The position numbers and the translations under genes are program-made. From Acholeplasmatales bacterium DTU067 (GTDB taxonomy: Bacteria; Bacillota_I; Bacilli_A; ML615J-28; CAG-698), in contig LFRY01000037.1 of the NCBI GenBank assembly GCA_001512995.1, positions 2,380 to 44,758 of the forward strand: a stretch of DNA of 42,379 nt, read 5' to 3'. This document shows positions 40,797-42,379 of the stretch, piece by piece; position 1 is the first letter of the stretch, and each line of letters opens with the position of its first letter. Under the pieces are notes generated by a model. The model was not told where the DNA came from and did not search any database. It saw nothing but the letters and a program-made list of their open reading frames with translations.

Positions 40797-41366
40797 TCCC
40801 TCAGCATTCTTTTTCGGTTCTTTGAGAATCACCGCCAACAAAATTATCAGAAGCCCGTCCAGAGCCAATAGCAGAAGCATCATCGGATCACGGAACGTTT
40901 CCACAAAATACCCCAAACGGGGAATTCTGAAAGCGACTTTACCGAGGATGTCTTCGGGATTGATTCTTTCGGTCCTCATCCCCTCCTCATCGTACCAAAG
41001 ATCAAAACTGCCTTCTTCCTTCCGGCTGTGGCTCTGCGTTTTATAATAAGCCCCGTCCTCGCCCACATAACCCAAATAATGGACGACATTGATTTCTTCG
41101 ATTTCGCCCGCCTTGTTTTTGACGCGGGCGCGGAAATTGATGATGTCGCCTTCTTTTAGGTTGTCCTTGCGGACGCGGACGATGAAAATGCCGTCCCTGA
41201 CTTTGATTTTTGGTTCCATCGAACCTGTTTGCACAATCGAAAGCGAGTATCCGAAAACGGTTATTTTTTTATCCGGAAAAAACACCGAAACAAAGAAATA
41301 AGCGCCAAAATACAGGATGATGAGCAGGGGAATCAAGGTTTTGAGCGCCTTCAAAACTTTCTTCAA
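40779..41366 (-). CDS. SipW/ER-type signal peptidase I
   Basis: Membrane serine protease of family S26, 195 aa, of the type with a Ser/His rather than a Ser/Lys dyad (SipW, archaeal and eukaryotic SPC). An N-terminal helix (LIPLLIILYFGAYFFVSVFF) is followed by the nucleophile motif VQTGSMEPKIKVRDG. NVVHYLGYV, where the general-base residue is expected, has His in place of Lys. A C-terminal helix (MMLLLLALDGLLIILLAVIL) completes the two-anchor SipW layout. The start is TTG at 41366, directly after the upstream stop, with GGGAGG 8 nt before it. It is co-transcribed with a secreted protein whose signal peptide resembles SipW substrates. Confidence 0.88.
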   Translation of the reverse strand: MKKVLKALKTLIPLLIILYFGAYFFVSVFFPDKKITVFGYSLSIVQTGSMEPKIKVRDGIFIVRVRKDNLKEGDIINFRARVKNKAGEIEEINVVHYLGYVGEDGAYYKTQSHSRKEEGSFDLWYDEEGMRTERINPEDILGKVAFRIPRLGYFVETFRDPMMLLLLALDGLLIILLAVILKEPKKNAEGAAAKN

Positions 41367-42317
41367 TTAGATTTCCTCCCAATATTCTTTGTTGATCACT
41401 TCTTCACCGTTTTCGATGCGAAAGGGAACAACCCCGACAGAGGGCCTTTTCGCCCGAAAATAACGGTAACGGCGGGAGTTAAGCATGCCGTAAATGACCA
41501 CTTCGCCCGAAGAATAATGGTTGTGTCCGAGCCAAAAATTGACGATTTCCTCTCTGATCGGAGAAACCGAGCCGTTTTTTATCTCTTGGAAATACCCTTC
41601 CCCCGCTGTCTCCTCTGAAGGTGCAACCTCGCAATCCCGCAAAGCTTTCCAAAAGCGAATCTCTCCGTTTTCGTCAAAGCTGTAGACGGTTTCCCCTTCT
41701 TCAGCACTCTCCCGCCATTCCGGAATCTCATCCCAAGCCCAAGCGTAAACTCCCGGCGTGTGGCCCGGGTTGACATATTGCCTGGCAACCCAATAACGAG
41801 GATTCCCCTCGGAATCAAATCCATGCTTCACAATGTAGCCTTTCAGATAAACATTCCCAGGCAAAAACCATTCGCTGATCTCAAACCAGGAATAATGGTT
41901 GCCGGGCACCTGGTTGGTGGAGCCTGAATGGAGCGCGAGATAATATAATCCGTCCTTTTTTATCGGCATGGACCTTTGATCGTAGTAATTGGTCGAAACC
42001 CAATCTTCGCTCAGGACATTGACCCCGCTCCAACGATTGTTCCATCCCCACCATTTCTCATCATCGGGAATGCTTTCGTCCAAATCCCAAATCACGACAT
42101 ACAGGCAGTCCTTATATAGGAATTCCAATCCCGCTTTCGGATCGTCAATCCTTCCCACTTCTTCAAGGACAATGTAAATTTTCCAATTGCCTATCTTTAC
42201 ATAGGAACTACAAACAGCCTCAGAAGGAAGCGGGCTTGTCCAATAGGCTTGGGTTTTCGGTAAAGCTAAGAGGGCAAAAACTAGATTAACCAACATGATC
42301 AGCCAATACTTTTTCAT
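41367..42317 (-). CDS. Secreted Trp/Tyr-rich protein, likely SipW-type substrate
   Basis: A 316-aa exported protein of unknown function. The signal peptide is MKKYWLIMLVNLVFALLALP followed by KTQAYWTSPLP. The AYWT segment resembles the AYF(S/T) site that SipW-type peptidases cut in TasA/camelysin-like proteins. The next part (CSSYVKIGNWKIYIVLEE) has the IGNW feature seen after such sites. The mature part is unusually rich in W and Y (DEKWWGWNNRWSG, YAWAWDEIPEW) with apparent beta-sandwich character. AAGGAGG precedes the ATG. The peptidase gene follows with no gap, and an upstream gene end overlaps its ATG, so at least three genes form the operon. Cell-surface or matrix function is inferred. 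Confidence 0.75.
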   Translation of the reverse strand: MKKYWLIMLVNLVFALLALPKTQAYWTSPLPSEAVCSSYVKIGNWKIYIVLEEVGRIDDPKAGLEFLYKDCLYVVIWDLDESIPDDEKWWGWNNRWSGVNVLSEDWVSTNYYDQRSMPIKKDGLYYLALHSGSTNQVPGNHYSWFEISEWFLPGNVYLKGYIVKHGFDSEGNPRYWVARQYVNPGHTPGVYAWAWDEIPEWRESAEEGETVYSFDENGEIRFWKALRDCEVAPSEETAGEGYFQEIKNGSVSPIREEIVNFWLGHNHYSSGEVVIYGMLNSRRYRYFRAKRPSVGVVPFRIENGEEVINKEYWEEI

Positions 42318-42379
42318 GAACCCGCCTCCTTCCTAAGTTGCTTCCTATTCAAAATAATCAATTTAAACAACTTCCACGC
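42314..42379 (-). CDS. C-terminal end of an upstream gene (partial)
   Basis: An open frame enters from the right edge and ends in TGA at 42314-42316, overlapping the next ATG as ATGA. The 21 visible residues include WKLFKLIILNRKQLRKEAGS, a short hydrophobic stretch with a basic tail, as at the end of a membrane protein. The ATGA junction is the main support. Too little is present to name it. Confidence 0.4.
   Translation of the reverse strand, partial: AWKLFKLIILNRKQLRKEAGS

Noticed and set aside
1-42379. UGA recoded as tryptophan, as in Mycoplasmatales
   Set aside because: Clear genes end at TGA (galE, galK, pduL, kbl), and Trp positions use TGG.
1-42379. CRISPR arrays, prophage modules or insertion sequences
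   Set aside because: No regularly spaced direct repeats, phage structural genes, transposase or terminal inverted repeats were recognised.

Overview
The window looks like chromosome of a Bacillota (Firmicutes) bacterium with moderate GC, probably an uncultured Bacilli- or Mollicutes-related lineage (inference). The evidence is a T-box leader, a CIRCE element, ArsR/CDF and cre-like sites, SipW-type secretion, Gram-positive -35/-10 promoters, strong GGAGG ribosome sites and many ATGA or 8-nt gene overlaps. TGA is used as a stop (galE, galK, pduL), so the code is standard. Almost everything lies on the minus strand; only purB-purA, an M32 peptidase and one candidate microprotein are on plus.

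Layout. 1-1600: methionine ABC transporter (metI cut by the window edge, metN) behind a Met-specific T-box. 1600-5440: a region with decayed genes (a lipoprotein with two frameshifts, an oxidoreductase stub, the 3' third of a second galT), intact galE, and an arsR-CDF metal-efflux operon with a clear operator. 5450-11040: an AT-richer operon with a GPH sugar symporter, an unrecognised 613-aa protein, a GH105 unsaturated glycosyl hydrolase and a DUF438/PAS protein, behind a promoter overlapping a cre-like site. 11224-11780: tRNA-Lys and a zinc-ribbon membrane protein. 11862-15930: galK-galT-5'-nucleotidase lipoprotein operon. 15940-19500: PduL phosphotransacylase, a 593-aa anchored extracellular protein, guanylate kinase and a second zinc-ribbon membrane protein. 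19700-22330: purB-purA. 22340-28630: nicotinate phosphoribosyltransferase, PIG-L deacetylase, CIRCE-controlled htpG, a split chromate-type transporter and an SDR. 28700-33690: a 29-codon poly-cysteine ORF, then pckA-oadA-oadG-bccP-birA-mscL. 33880-40450: esterase, frameshifted M32 carboxypeptidase, tdh-kbl-glycerophosphodiesterase, galM. 40500-42379: tRNA-Gly and tRNA-Pro, then a SipW-like signal peptidase with a secreted Trp/Tyr-rich protein.

How it fits together. galM, galK, galT and galE make a complete Leloir pathway spread over three loci; the decayed galT next to galE suggests an older galT-galE operon replaced by the galK-galT operon. Threonine dehydrogenase and 2-amino-3-ketobutyrate ligase yield glycine and acetyl-CoA, and PduL could convert acetyl-CoA to acetyl phosphate. 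PEP carboxykinase and a biotin-dependent oxaloacetate decarboxylase/carboxyltransferase, encoded with its own biotin ligase, sit at the PEP-oxaloacetate-pyruvate node.

Most unusual points: the 613-aa protein and its AT-rich operon; three near-equally spaced palindromes ahead of pckA, one of them terminator-like; the poly-Cys microprotein ORF; the SipW-type peptidase/substrate pair; and three genes that each carry two compensating indels. No CRISPR array, prophage or insertion sequence was recognised.
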